From: an uncultured Chloroflexota bacterium
Lineage (GTDB): Bacteria > Chloroflexota > Chloroflexia > Thermomicrobiales > UBA6265
DNA: 64,000 bases
Direction of reading: 5' to 3'
Assembly (NCBI GenBank): GCA_937901745.1
Contig: CALGSZ010000096.1
Span: 62,001 to 126,000 of the forward strand
In this document: positions 1-8,996 of the stretch, one piece after another
How the letters are laid out: each line of letters begins with the position of its first letter
Numbering within the stretch: the stretch's first letter is position 1
Notes under the pieces: generated by a model
Seen by the model: the letters and a program-made list of their open reading frames with translations, nothing else
The model's database searches: none
What the model was told of the DNA's origin: nothing
Translations under genes and position numbers: made by a program

Positions 1-79
1 GGAGGAACTCGTAATAGAGCTTTCCGGCTTGCCGGTGCAGCTCATCGACGTCGGCCAATTCAAAGGCTTGAAACTCCAT
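1..79 (-). CDS. Partial gene, possible small cupin protein (N-terminus only)
   Basis: The first 26 codons of a gene that runs off the left edge of the window. A GGAGGAG ribosome binding site lies a few bases before the ATG at 79, so the start is well supported. The visible residues begin MEFQAFELADVDELH and end in a YYEFL segment. That arrangement resembles the region before the first beta strand of small single-domain cupins. With so few residues the family is a guess, and the catalytic histidines would lie outside the window. Confidence 0.4.
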   Translation of the reverse strand, partial: MEFQAFELADVDELHRQAGKLYYEFL

Positions 80-298
80 ACGCTCCTCCGACGCGGTTCA
101 ACTCCTCTGAGTGACCGGTTCGGCCATTCTCCGCTGTTGCGCGGCATCGGGCAAGGTTCGCTCTTGCACGCGGCGCGGGAGCAATGCGAAGCGACCGTCT
201 GATGCGTGTCGTACACTCCGAAGGGCGTGGTCCGCCGTATAGGCCGAATGGCCTATCTGCGAGGCGCCCACCCGAATCACTCCGGGAGCAGCGAGAGG

Positions 299-583
299 AT
301 GGATCAGGCGATACAGATTTTCGGCGCCGTCTTGATCTTGGCGGCCTATGTGGCCGCGCAGGTCCGCCTGCTCAGTCCTGTATCATCTATCTATCTGCTG
401 CTCAACGTGATCGGATCAGGCATCTTGGCGATCCTGGCCTACATAGACCGCCAGTGGGGTTTCGTCCTCCTCGAAGGAGCGTGGTCGGCCGTCTCGTTGG
501 TCGCCCTCGTCAACGTCTGGAGGCAACGGAAGCGTCCCGCAGCGGTGGCAGAGTCGTCCACGACGCGGGCAGCATCCCACTGA
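299..583 (+). CDS. CBU_0592-like small membrane protein
   Basis: A protein of 94 residues made almost entirely of three hydrophobic segments, at about residues 4-20, 25-43 and 46-66, followed by a short basic tail. The pattern (an ILAAYVAAQ segment, then SSIYLLLNVIGSGILA, then RQWGFVLLEGAWSAVSL) is that of the CBU_0592-type integral membrane domain, whose function is unknown. An upstream in-frame start exists at 206. I prefer the ATG at 299 because the extra residues are polar and unlike the family, and GAGAGG lies directly before this ATG. It faces the DMT transporter gene with only 13 bases between them. Confidence 0.7.
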   Translation: MDQAIQIFGAVLILAAYVAAQVRLLSPVSSIYLLLNVIGSGILAILAYIDRQWGFVLLEGAWSAVSLVALVNVWRQRKRPAAVAESSTTRAASH

Positions 584-596
584 GGAGGAGGTAAGC

Positions 597-1043
597 CTAG
601 AACCGGCGAATGAGGACGACTCCAACGACAAGCAGCCCCACGCCCAAGATCCGTAGGGGCGAGACCTCGTGTCGAGGGATGCCGAGCAGGCCGTAGTGAT
701 CGAGGAACAACGCGGCGACCATCTGACCGACAACGATCAGCGCGAACATGAGCGTGCTTCCCAATCGGGTCACGAGGACGAGCGATGTCGCGACGTAAAC
801 CGCTCCGAGCACGCCGCCGATCCACAGCCACCACGGGCCTCCGATTAGACGGTCGGCGGAGGGCCAGGGCTCCCGGACCGCCACGAGCGAATAGACGAGC
901 AGTGAGGTCGCGGCAATCGCCGACGAAAGGAGCGCCGCGCGCACAGGATCGCCAGTCCGCAAACGCAGCTGACCATTCACGCCCGCCTGCAATGCCAGGA
1001 AACACCCCATCCCAATCGCTATCGCGCAGTACACAAGGAACAT
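597..1043 (-). CDS. DMT-family (DUF606/YdcZ-type) membrane transporter
   Basis: A half-size drug/metabolite-type membrane protein of 148 residues with about five hydrophobic helices. The start region (AIGMGCFLALQAGVNGQLR), the middle PWWLWIGGVLGAVYV and the end LLGIPRHEVSPLRILG are typical of the DUF606/YdcZ family, small proteins that usually act as pairs of five-helix units. Its substrate is unknown. The frame continues upstream to 1136, but the added residues are hydrophilic and unlike the family, so the ATG at 1043 (or the GTG next to it) is the likelier start, with GGGAG some 12 bases upstream. It is a single gene that converges on the CBU_0592-like gene. Confidence 0.78.
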   Translation of the reverse strand: MFLVYCAIAIGMGCFLALQAGVNGQLRLRTGDPVRAALLSSAIAATSLLVYSLVAVREPWPSADRLIGGPWWLWIGGVLGAVYVATSLVLVTRLGSTLMFALIVVGQMVAALFLDHYGLLGIPRHEVSPLRILGVGLLVVGVVLIRRF

Positions 1044-1336
1044 CACCCGCGACACTCCCGTTCCTCCGTCCGGACAAACGCTTCGCTCGGCCTGGCTGGC
1101 GGCGTGATCGTGCCAGCAACCCGACCAAGCGGGCAAGTGGGGTTGCGCGCGGTCGCGACGAGCGAGAGAGGCCCAGGTTGGCTAGCCCGAGTGGCGGGGC
1201 GGTCATAGGAAGAATGGGAGCGAGGGCGGGGACCGATGGAGTCTTCCGGTCAGGAGCCGTATCGCCTAGGATGCGTGTATCACGGCGTGGGCCGGAGCCG
1301 ACGCCGCCGGCGAGTGAGGAACAGGAGCGGCGAACG

Positions 1337-1519
1337 ATGGAGCAAACGATGAATGGCAGCGACGCTCAGCGGCTTCCCTTCTCGCTCCCGATGCGCACGG
1401 CATTCGAGCAGCAGGGTGAGGACGAGCTAGGCGCGTTCATCGGGCTCCGGCTGCTTGTACCGGTCGGTCTCCTGCTTTGGGCCGCGATCATTTGGGCGGC
1501 CTTCCGCTTGTTCTCGTAG
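1337..1519 (+). CDS. Small single-helix membrane protein, unknown
   Basis: A predicted 60-residue protein with a polar first half and one strongly hydrophobic segment at the C-terminus (about residues 35-58, rich in Leu, Val, Ala and Trp). I do not recognise a family. The start chosen is the ATG at 1337, with a purine-rich GGAGCGG 5 bases upstream; a second ATG follows four codons later. A single C-terminal helix would anchor the protein with its N-terminus in the cytoplasm. Support is limited to the credible membrane segment and the absence of a competing gene. Confidence 0.45.
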   Translation: MEQTMNGSDAQRLPFSLPMRTAFEQQGEDELGAFIGLRLLVPVGLLLWAAIIWAAFRLFS

Positions 1520-1623
1520 CTCTTCTCAAGATTCCCCGAGAGAAAAGGAAGACTCAGCTGTCGTGCGGCATTACTTTGGCGGCGCGGCCGGGTCACGCGC
1601 GCCCATTCGCACGGCGTGGAAAG

Positions 1624-1680
1624 GCGCCGGGCGGGTGATGCGTGTCCGAGATGTCGTCTCCGGAGTCACCCGCCCGGCGC
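1624..1680. terminator. Perfect 15-bp inverted repeat, probable terminator
   Basis: GCGCCGGGCGGGTGA at 1624-1638 is exactly mirrored at 1666-1680, with a 27-nt loop. It lies between the end of the small membrane gene (plus strand) and the end of the cupredoxin gene (minus strand), so it could stop transcription from both sides. No long T-tract follows in either direction. Confidence 0.5.
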
Positions 1681-1708
1681 TTCGATGTGAGGTCTTGCTG
1701 TTCGTCGG

Positions 1709-2215
1709 CTATTGGACGATCAGCGTGCCGACCATGCCGGATTCCCGATGCCCCGGAACGGAGCAGTAGAACTCGTAGGTTCCGGGCGGCAGATTGATCG
1801 TCCCCGTCGCTTGCTGGCCGCCCTCAGCGGCGATCTTGACGTTCGCCTCATCAACCGTGAAATCGTGCGGCAGCACGCCGGTGTTGATCAGCGTGATCTC
1901 GACATCGGTATTCGCCGGAATCGTGATCTCGCTCGGCGTGAAGGTGAAGGAGTCATTAGCTTCGATGGTGATCCCTCCCGCCGGCGCGCACTCGTCCATT
2001 GCCGACGCGTCCGGAGATGCGACCGGGCTGGCAACCGGCGGCATGACCGGCGTCCCATCAGGCGTCGCTTCCGGTGATCCTACCGGTGACGGACACGGCG
2101 TACCCTCGGGAGTCGCCTCAGACTGTCGCGCGACGCTCACTCCCGCCGCGAGGATCGCGAGCCCGATGACCACTACGAGCACAGCCGGCACAGCGAGCAA
2201 TGGGCTCTTTCTCAC
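1709..2215 (-). CDS. Secreted cupredoxin (plastocyanin-like copper protein)
   Basis: An exported type-1 copper protein of 168 residues. Residues 8-28 form a hydrophobic signal or anchor segment. They are followed by a low-complexity linker rich in Pro, Thr, Ser and Glu with repeated SPxATP-like units (about 34-72), then a cupredoxin domain from about 80 to 168. All four expected copper ligands are visible: His117 (LPHDF), then Cys151, His156 and Met161 in the YCSVPGH...M loop. Such proteins carry electrons outside the membrane or bind copper. The start is the GTG at 2215, preceded by GGGAGGGAAACG. It is a single gene with a perfect inverted repeat beyond its stop. The partner oxidase is not in the window. 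Confidence 0.88.
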   Translation of the reverse strand: MRKSPLLAVPAVLVVVIGLAILAAGVSVARQSEATPEGTPCPSPVGSPEATPDGTPVMPPVASPVASPDASAMDECAPAGGITIEANDSFTFTPSEITIPANTDVEITLINTGVLPHDFTVDEANVKIAAEGGQQATGTINLPPGTYEFYCSVPGHRESGMVGTLIVQ

Positions 2216-2331
2216 CGTTTCCCTCCCTTCTGTCGCTCGAACTTCACCACGCCGCTCGGGCGCCTTGCAGACCCGACGCGGCCTTCATCGACGCTGCAAT
2301 AACCACGCCATCAGGGGCGCAATTGGGGCAG

Positions 2332-4008
2332 TCATCCGCTCAGTTGGAGCCAAGCGCGCCAGAAGGCGCTGCTCCACTGGCGGCCCATTTCGGCCATTGG
2401 CACGTGCTTGGCTGCCGCCTCTCGCGCGGTCGCCACGAACCGCTCGTCGTTGAGACGCTGCCCCAGCTCGGTCAGCGCCTCGGTCACGGTCGCGATGGCC
2501 GACGGCACGATGTCGTCCGTGACCGCCCAGCTTGGCTCCTCTCCGCCCTGCTCGATGGGACGGTCGCGCCAGCCGCGGTCGTCACGGTAGCGGCTCAGGA
2601 CCTCCTCCCCCACCTCGCGGGCCCGCTCCAGCCAGCGATCGTTGCCGGTGACCCGCGCGCACGCCAGCATCGCCGCGAGGATCGCCGCCCGGTCCTCGAG
2701 CCAATCACGAGACGCCGATTCGGCTCGCTCGAGCTGCCACTCGAGGTCTTCGACAGACACCCGACATCCCTGCTCTGCCGCGAGCAGAAGCCAGCGGATC
2801 GACTGCGCCGTCCAGCTCGGCGTTGCCGGGCGAATAAGGAGCGGCGGCGGTCGCCGGGCCCGCGCCATCGCAAGCTGGCGACGTCCCTCCTCCACGCGCC
2901 GGCGGAAGGTCTCGACGGGCTCCGCGCTGTATCGCCCGATATCCTCCGGCTCGATCGCCTGGTAGAGGACATGCCGTGAGCGATGCTGGGTGACGTGAAA
3001 GAACAGTCCGATTGCCTGTACGACTGACGGCTCGACCGAGTCCAACACTTCTCGCGGGGTCCACGTGTAGTAGTTGCTGTCGGCGCCGATCGCGTCGATG
3101 CCGTCCTTTAGCGCGGCCTTGCAGAAGGAGGCGAGATCTGCCGCCACCTCGTGGAACTCGTCCTTGCCGAGGAGCCTCGCCGCGCGCGCGTAAACGGCGG
3201 CTAGCTGAGCGTTTAGCGGTAATGGCTTCTCGAAGTGCGGCACGATCCAGCGTTCGTCCCGCGCGCACCGGTGGAAGCCGCGATCGATCTGATCGTAGAT
3301 GCCACCCTTGCGCATTGCGACGAGCGTCTCATGCAGGAAGGACGCGACCTCACGCTCCGTGTCCCGCTCGAGGAGATCGAGCAGGAGCCAGAGGAGTTGG
3401 GGCCGCGGATGTTTCGGCGTTTCCAGCAGGCCGCCGTCATCAGCATCGACTTCCGGCGCCAGCGCCTGCCAGAACGCGCCCGCCGAGCCATGCCCCGGCC
3501 GCGCTTGCCCCATTGCCCGCTGCTCAAGCTCACGCGCTTCCGCGAGGAACGCCTCGGGATCGCGCTGGTACGTCTCGGCGGTGGCGGCGACGAGCGACCG
3601 CAATGAGGGATGCTCCTCGTCGCCTTCCGGCGAGAGCGTGCAGTAGCTGAGAAACGGACGGCCCTCATGCGTGAGGAACAGCAGGAGCGGGGGGCCAGCA
3701 GTCCCCGTCAACGCGATCGATGCCCAGCGCCACCGAGCCACGAGGTCGGGTGCGCGGACCGGATCAACGAGGATGGGAACGACCTGCTCTGAGATGACTG
3801 TCCGTAGATCGGCGTCTTTCCCCAGCACATGGGCGAGGCGCTGGGCGCTCGTCGTCCACGGCGGCTCCGCGAGGGCGAGGATTGGCGTTCGCCGTTCCCG
3901 CGCCTCACGCAGCCCAGTCTCCCAGTCGCGCCAGGCGAGCGCCGAGGCGATGTCCGGCCCCGCCTGCCGCTGGGGTTGGATGAGCAGTGGCCCCCGCAAC
4001 TGATTCAC
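2332..4008 (-). CDS. YyaL/DUF255-like protein with degenerate thioredoxin domain
   Basis: A 558-residue protein. Its C-terminal two thirds match the alpha-toroid (six-hairpin glycosidase-like) half of the YyaL/spermatogenesis-associated-20 family, including the diagnostic DQIDRGFHRCARDERW and VPHFEKPLPLNAQLA stretch and a YYTWTPREVL segment. The N-terminal thioredoxin-like half is present but eroded. Where the family has CHWCHVM, this protein reads EPPWTTSAQRL (about residues 48-58) with no cysteine, and it is roughly 100 residues shorter than usual. A redox role is therefore unlikely, and a binding or hydrolase-like role for the barrel is more plausible. The start is the GTG at 4008 behind GAGGGAGAGAC. 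The family's biochemical function is not settled. Confidence 0.8.
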   Translation of the reverse strand: MNQLRGPLLIQPQRQAGPDIASALAWRDWETGLREARERRTPILALAEPPWTTSAQRLAHVLGKDADLRTVISEQVVPILVDPVRAPDLVARWRWASIALTGTAGPPLLLFLTHEGRPFLSYCTLSPEGDEEHPSLRSLVAATAETYQRDPEAFLAEARELEQRAMGQARPGHGSAGAFWQALAPEVDADDGGLLETPKHPRPQLLWLLLDLLERDTEREVASFLHETLVAMRKGGIYDQIDRGFHRCARDERWIVPHFEKPLPLNAQLAAVYARAARLLGKDEFHEVAADLASFCKAALKDGIDAIGADSNYYTWTPREVLDSVEPSVVQAIGLFFHVTQHRSRHVLYQAIEPEDIGRYSAEPVETFRRRVEEGRRQLAMARARRPPPLLIRPATPSWTAQSIRWLLLAAEQGCRVSVEDLEWQLERAESASRDWLEDRAAILAAMLACARVTGNDRWLERAREVGEEVLSRYRDDRGWRDRPIEQGGEEPSWAVTDDIVPSAIATVTEALTELGQRLNDERFVATAREAAAKHVPMAEMGRQWSSAFWRAWLQLSG

Positions 4009-4119
4009 GTCTCTCCCTCAGTGCCGCACCTGGCGATTAGGTAGCGCGAAGGCGGCCCCGGATGACAGATGGGCACAGCCCGCCCCTCCGGGGCCAGTCC
4101 ATCTCGCTAACCCGGATGG

Positions 4120-5877
4120 CTACGACCGGAAATCCTCGGAGTTGTAGATGTTGACCTTGTTGTCCTTGATCGCGTCGGCCAGCCAGAAGCTGAGCATCCA
4201 GATCGTCTCGGTCGGGTTGTGCCCGGACATTGTCGGGAACAGCGCGCCACCCGTGACGAAGATGTTCGGCACCTGCCACATCTGGCAGTAGCGATTCGTC
4301 ACGGACATGGAGGGATCGTGGCCCATGCGCAGACCGCCGCAGTCGTGGGTCATCGTCGCACTCGCCACCGGCGTATCGCGGCCCCAGACCTTGGCCGCGC
4401 CGGCCGCCTCCAGAATGGCCTTGCCCTTCTCGAAGATGTAGCGAGCCATCCGGATCTCGTTCTGCTTCACTTGCCGCTGAACGCGCGCGGCCGGCACCCC
4501 GAACCGATCCGTGTAGTTGGGGTCGAGATCGATGTAGCTCGTCTCGTACGGAATCGGTTCCGCCAGCAGCTGCAGGCCGATGTAGCGGTTGAGGTTGTCG
4601 CTCAGATAGCGCTTGTACTCAGCACCCCACCGCGGGACATCGGGCGGCACGGCGTTGTACGTCTCGAGCGGCGTCCGCTGGCTCGGGGAGCCGATGAACG
4701 CGCCACGGACGAAGAATTGATCATCCGGCAGCTGGAGCTTCTCCTCGGCGTTATTCTCGCCGTTGAAGTCATCAACCCCCTGTCGCTGGACCGCCGGACC
4801 GTTGTAACCGTTGAGATAGCGATCCTCGAAGATCGCGCTCACGCTTGGACCAGCGCGGTTGATGAAGTACTTGCCGACGAGCCCGTTCGAGGTGATGCCG
4901 GAGTAGAGGAGCAGCCGGACGTTCTGGAACGTGTACGCGCCGAGGATGAAGATCTCACCTGGCTGGATGTGAACCTCGCCGGTGACGAGATCGATGTACT
5001 CGACGCTGACCGCTCGGTCACCCGTGTGGTTGATGCGCAGCACATGCGAGTTTGGCCGGATCTCGAAGTTGCCCGTGGCTTCCGCGACCGGCAAGAGCGC
5101 CACGAGCGAGCTGGACTTCGACCCGTTCCAACAGCCGAAGCTGGTGCAGAACGTGCAATAGGTACAAGCTGCCCGCTGGACGCCGTACCCAGAGGTCCAC
5201 GGCTCCGTCGTAATCGCGGTCGGCACGTGGAACGGCTTCAGCCCAAGCTTGAGCGCGCCCTCGCGGAAGGTGAGGTCAGTCGCGTTGTCACGCAGCGGGC
5301 GGAATGGATAATCCCGCTGCCGAGGCGCCTCATATGGGTTGCCGTCGTCGGGATTGACCGGCCGAATCTGCCCCTGGATGTTGCCGGGCCAGCCGCCGAC
5401 GCCAATGTAGTACTCAACCTTCTCGTAATACGGCTCGACGTCCTCGTAAGAGATCGGCCAGTCCTGGATGTTGGCGCCGTCCTCCCGCAGGTACTCGAGC
5501 TTTTCAGGGCCATAGAGCTGCTCGAGCGTGGTCTTGACGCGGAAGTCTTCCACGTAGAAGCGCCACGACTGACCCGACCAGTGCACCGAGGCACCACCGA
5601 CCGTGTTCGCCATGATGTAGTTGGTCGGCACCGCTTCTTGATTGAGGTCAGTCCGGAAAGTGAGCGGGACATCCTGCAAAGGCGGCAGGAATTCGCCGCG
5701 CGTGTTCCAGCGCAGCGTGTCGAGCGCGCCCTTCGCGAAGTCCTCCGCGGTCGTTCGGTACGGTCCGCGTTCCAGCACCACGACATCGTATCCCGCCAGA
5801 GCAAGCTCGGTGGATACCGGTCCCGCGCCCGCGCCGTACCCAATGATCACGACGTCCTTCTTTGGAAGAACTGCCAC
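4120..5877 (-). CDS. GMC oxidoreductase, gluconate/sugar dehydrogenase large subunit
   Basis: An FAD-dependent oxidoreductase of 585 residues from the glucose-methanol-choline superfamily, in the branch that contains membrane-bound gluconate and sorbitol dehydrogenase catalytic subunits. The ADP-binding GYGAGAG fingerprint is at residues 13-19, followed by an ERG at the end of the second strand. The C-terminal catalytic region has THDCGGLRMG and SGHNPTETIWML, as in this branch. It lacks its own signal peptide. The small subunit encoded 55 bases upstream has a Tat signal, so the folded flavoprotein is probably exported in complex with it. The start is the GTG at 5877 with GGAGGACCAGCA before it. 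The cytochrome c subunit of the three-subunit enzymes is not adjacent, so the electron acceptor is unknown. Confidence 0.88.
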   Translation of the reverse strand: MAVLPKKDVVIIGYGAGAGPVSTELALAGYDVVVLERGPYRTTAEDFAKGALDTLRWNTRGEFLPPLQDVPLTFRTDLNQEAVPTNYIMANTVGGASVHWSGQSWRFYVEDFRVKTTLEQLYGPEKLEYLREDGANIQDWPISYEDVEPYYEKVEYYIGVGGWPGNIQGQIRPVNPDDGNPYEAPRQRDYPFRPLRDNATDLTFREGALKLGLKPFHVPTAITTEPWTSGYGVQRAACTYCTFCTSFGCWNGSKSSSLVALLPVAEATGNFEIRPNSHVLRINHTGDRAVSVEYIDLVTGEVHIQPGEIFILGAYTFQNVRLLLYSGITSNGLVGKYFINRAGPSVSAIFEDRYLNGYNGPAVQRQGVDDFNGENNAEEKLQLPDDQFFVRGAFIGSPSQRTPLETYNAVPPDVPRWGAEYKRYLSDNLNRYIGLQLLAEPIPYETSYIDLDPNYTDRFGVPAARVQRQVKQNEIRMARYIFEKGKAILEAAGAAKVWGRDTPVASATMTHDCGGLRMGHDPSMSVTNRYCQMWQVPNIFVTGGALFPTMSGHNPTETIWMLSFWLADAIKDNKVNIYNSEDFRS

Positions 5878-5932
5878 TGCTGGTCCTCCATTCGTCTACA
5901 AAGCCGTTGCCTGCTTCGCCGAAAACCGACAA

Positions 5933-6685
5933 TCAAAGGTCGGCTATGCTCTGGAACGGCTTGTTGAGCGGCTCGAAGCTCTGCTGCTCTTCCTCGGTGT
6001 AGACGTAGTAGGGACCCGGATACCCTACGGCGCGCCAGCCGGCGAAGTTGCGATTACCGCCGTAGATGGGATCCGCAAAGAGGCCTTCCATCGTGTGTGT
6101 CCGGATGACGTTGAAGAACGACCTCAAATCCGGCGTTGCGGGTGGCGAGATACCCGCGATTTGCCGCGCGGTTTCGCCGTCGAGGCCGTCAAGGTACGAG
6201 CTGCTCAGCGTCTGATCGCCCGTTGCTCCATCCTCTTGGCCGGCCTGCGGGCGGACGATCTCACCGGCTTCGATGCCGGTCAGAATCGCATCCTGCTGCT
6301 CGGGCTCGAGGTTGCGGAACGGCGCTCCGTACTGCTCTTGCGAGACGGCATCGATCCACTTCAAGCCCTGGATGTAGGTGAGTCGATAGCGCGCGTAAGG
6401 ACCGTTGAGGGAGTGGTCGATGTAGTGGACGACCCCGGCTTCGATCGCGCCTGGGCTGTCATCAGTCGTTGGCCAAAGGCGCTCGGCGATCGCCGCGACC
6501 GTCTCAGCTTGCACCGGATTGAAGAAGCGAAACCCTTCAGATAGCGGATCCTGCGCGAGTGCATCCCGCTCGTAGGCCGTCTGCACGACCAGGAGCGCCA
6601 TCGCTCCCGCGGATCCTTTCAGGAACGTTCTGCGGTCGAGACTCATGTGACGACCTACCTGGCGTGTCGTGACGAGTTCCGGCAT
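5933..6685 (-). CDS. Gluconate 2-dehydrogenase subunit 3 family protein (Tat-exported)
   Basis: A 250-residue small subunit that partners GMC-type dehydrogenases. The start at 6685 has an AAAGGAG site five bases upstream. A second ATG 13 codons later lies just before the twin-arginine signal RRTFLKGSAGAMALL. The body begins FFNPVQAETVAAIAERLWP, the family hallmark, and then AIEAGVVHYIDHSL, as in gluconate 2-dehydrogenase subunit 3. Known members act as a chaperone and export escort for the flavoprotein. It is the first gene of a two-gene operon transcribed leftward, and the catalytic subunit follows after 55 bases. The likely promoter is at 6984-7012. Confidence 0.88.
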   Translation of the reverse strand: MPELVTTRQVGRHMSLDRRTFLKGSAGAMALLVVQTAYERDALAQDPLSEGFRFFNPVQAETVAAIAERLWPTTDDSPGAIEAGVVHYIDHSLNGPYARYRLTYIQGLKWIDAVSQEQYGAPFRNLEPEQQDAILTGIEAGEIVRPQAGQEDGATGDQTLSSSYLDGLDGETARQIAGISPPATPDLRSFFNVIRTHTMEGLFADPIYGGNRNFAGWRAVGYPGPYYVYTEEEQQSFEPLNKPFQSIADL

Positions 6686-7194
6686 GGCTTCTCCTTTCGT
6701 GCTTCGCCGGAGCAGTGTCCCGCTCACCCCGATCAACCGCTTCGCCACTTCGCCTCTTTCCGCGGCACCACCTCCTTCCTCGATCCATGCCGGCAACGCT
6801 GCCGAGCGAAAACCTCGCCCTATGCGCTCGGGCTCAAAGTGAATCTGAGCCCGCGAGCGCGAGAGTCACGGCAACGGAATCCAGACCGAGACGCTCAGAC
6901 GCCCAGTGGTGGCCGAACGACCTGGCTTCGCTCCTTCCTTGTTTGCAAGATTGTGTAAGCGGCAGTTTTGCAGTTCTTACCTTACTTTAGGACGGAAAGC
7001 CTATTCCGTCAAGATGGAGATTTGCCTAAGATTGTGGCCCCTAAGGAGTGCAAATTCCGCGCCATCAATTGTGATGCATAGCTAAGGACTCCTATTGGCG
7101 CTCTTGTGCAGGGAAGCCGCGCGCCGTCCGCTGGCATCAGCGTCAGCACGAGGACTTGGAGCGGTCGGCGTATGCGGCTAAGGGATCAGGAGCT
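6686..7194. other. Intergenic region upstream of the dehydrogenase operon
   Basis: About 500 bases without a convincing gene. The right half (about 6940-7090) is clearly richer in A and T than the neighbours and holds a promoter and operator-like inverted repeat for the leftward dehydrogenase operon. The remaining sequence (6700-6930) would be a long 5' leader of nearly 300 nt. I see no recognisable riboswitch fold or small gene in it. Confidence 0.5.
6984..7012 (-). promoter_or_regulatory. Sigma-70-type promoter with overlapping inverted repeat
   Basis: Read on the minus strand, TTGACG (7012-7007) and TAAAGT (6989-6984) are separated by exactly 17 bases. The spacer and the edge of the -35 box contain an inverted repeat, GACGGAA at 6991-6997 and TTCCGTC at 7004-7010, with a 6-base centre. 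A repressor bound there would block the polymerase directly. The target is the dehydrogenase operon that starts at 6685. Confidence 0.5.
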
Positions 7195-8832
7195 TCAGCG
7201 CTCCTCGGCGACGAGCGCTTGGCGGACGCAAAGGGCCAAGTGCAGGCGCAGGCGGACGTCCGCGTCGTCGAGATCGAGTCGCGTCAGTTCCCGAATGCGC
7301 TCGAGCCGGTAGAGGACGGTGTTGCGGTGGACACCGAGAAGAGCAGCCGCTTCCTTTGGCCCGCAACGCGCGGCGAAAAACGCCTCGAGGGTGCGGATCA
7401 GCTCGGCACCGTTTTCCCGATCGTATTCGATCAACGCGCCGAGTGTTTCGTCGTGAAACGTCCGTAGCTCGGGGAGATCCTTCGCGGCGAAGAGGAGACG
7501 ATAGACGCCGAGATCGTCGAAACGCGTCAGGCGACCCGGCCCGTAGAGGCGCCGCCCCATCGCCAATGCCTGCCTCGCTTCCTGATAGGACTGGCGAATG
7601 CCACGCGAGCCGGATGCCACGCGGCCGAGCCCCATCGAGACGGCGAACCCTGCTCCTTCCGGCAAGCGCCGCTGCGCATCGGCAAAGAGGGTTTGCGCTA
7701 CAGACGTGGCCTCGCGCTCATCGGCGACGGGCCAAATGACTTCGAGCTGGTTGTGCCGGATGCGCCAGAGCCGCCGGGCGCCGTGTCGCGCTAGCGTCTC
7801 TTCGAAGACTGCCCACCGGCCATTGCGCGGCCGGGCGGCGCTCATGCCGACAAGCGGATCGAGCCGAGCGACGATCGCCGCGTGCGGCGCCTCGATGTCG
7901 TGACCCAGGCGACGCGCTTGCTGGCGCAGCGAGACTTCGCTCTGCAGCGCACCGTCGAGGATCTCATCGAGGACGTTGAGCGCGAGCTCCTGCCGGGCAG
8001 CGGCAGCGGCGCGCTCGCGGGCGAGGATTACCGCGGCAGCGGCGGCGCCACGCGATGCGAGCAGCAGGTCTTCCGACGTCTCGCGCCGGCCGGGCAAGAG
8101 AAGCGAGAGGAGTCCCAGCAGACCATCGCGACCGAAGATCGGCGCGACGACGCGGCACCGCTGGGCATCGAGCTCGACGACGGTCGTTGGCGGCTCGGCA
8201 AGGCTGCCGGCCGCACTCGTCCGCAGCCAGGCGGTCAACGCGGGCCTGCCTCGGTCGAGGAGCGTCGCTACCGCCTCGGGAATCAACATTTCATCGCCGC
8301 CCATCGCTAGGACGCGCGCGTCACGCCCCTCGATCACGACGGTGCGCTGCGCCATCTCCGCCAAGGCCTGGGCCAAGGCCTGGAGCGATTCGCCAGCGAT
8401 CGCGAGCTCCATCAACCGCCGGCCAGCCTCCAACCCCTGCCGGTGCGCTTCCCGGCGGCGCTCCGCGACAAGGTGCGACATCTCCCGCTCCAGCGTGGCA
8501 AGATCGACCTCCGCCGGCAGGTGGATCAGCGGGAGCGTTGCCGCTTCGGCAGCGGCTTTGGCGGCCGGCGAGATGCGCCCCGCGAACGCGACTGCCGACA
8601 CGCCGGCGCCCGCGAGCTGACGCACCACGCCTTCCAGCGTCAACCGCTCGTCAATGCTGTTCAGTGCTTTCGAGCTGAGGAGTACGAGTTCTCCGCCGCG
8701 TAGATGTCCGAACGCCGGAGGACTTGGCGCCGGACGCGTCGCCCAAGAGACATCGTCGTCTAGTCCCGCCTCACCGGCGACAACGTGTGTTCCATGCGGC
8801 ATACATTGCAGAAGATCGCGGACCGTAATCAT
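7195..8832 (-). CDS. PucR-family transcriptional regulator
   Basis: A 545-residue regulator with the three-part PucR layout. An N-terminal PucR ligand-sensing domain (about 1-125) starts MITVRDLLQC and contains GGELVLLSS. A GGDEF-like middle domain (about 290-440) follows. The C-terminal PucR helix-turn-helix contains HRNTVLYRLERIRELTRLDL and ends in LRLHLALCVRQAL. Family members respond to purines, amino acids or polyamines and usually control nearby catabolic genes. It lies directly downstream of, and in the same direction as, the glutamine synthetase-like gene, which suggests nitrogen or amine metabolism as its field. No strong ribosome binding site is visible before the ATG at 8832. Confidence 0.88.
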   Translation of the reverse strand: MITVRDLLQCMPHGTHVVAGEAGLDDDVSWATRPAPSPPAFGHLRGGELVLLSSKALNSIDERLTLEGVVRQLAGAGVSAVAFAGRISPAAKAAAEAATLPLIHLPAEVDLATLEREMSHLVAERRREAHRQGLEAGRRLMELAIAGESLQALAQALAEMAQRTVVIEGRDARVLAMGGDEMLIPEAVATLLDRGRPALTAWLRTSAAGSLAEPPTTVVELDAQRCRVVAPIFGRDGLLGLLSLLLPGRRETSEDLLLASRGAAAAAVILARERAAAAARQELALNVLDEILDGALQSEVSLRQQARRLGHDIEAPHAAIVARLDPLVGMSAARPRNGRWAVFEETLARHGARRLWRIRHNQLEVIWPVADEREATSVAQTLFADAQRRLPEGAGFAVSMGLGRVASGSRGIRQSYQEARQALAMGRRLYGPGRLTRFDDLGVYRLLFAAKDLPELRTFHDETLGALIEYDRENGAELIRTLEAFFAARCGPKEAAALLGVHRNTVLYRLERIRELTRLDLDDADVRLRLHLALCVRQALVAEER

Positions 8833-8996
8833 GGCAAGACGACATCCGATAATCTCGAGCGGATGACGGGTGGCAACGAGCGGTCAGCCCACGGCCGATT
8901 GCGACGACGGGCATCACGCCGCGAATGCGGTCGGTTGGAATGGATTGGCACGCTCATCATCTCCATCCTCCTACCGGGGCGCGTTGGTCGGCTCTG

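Noticed and set aside
2395..2415. TTGGCACG followed by TGGC with sigma-54-like spacing
   Set aside because: It lies inside the YyaL-like coding sequence, the -12 box is wrong (TGGC), and no gene starts behind it.
4219..5967. A 582-codon open frame antisense to the GMC oxidoreductase gene
   Set aside because: It mirrors the third-position GC bias of the real gene, has no family motif, and the GMC protein on the other strand is unmistakable. The same holds for long antisense frames at 30510-32105, 50777-52267 and 46874-47947.
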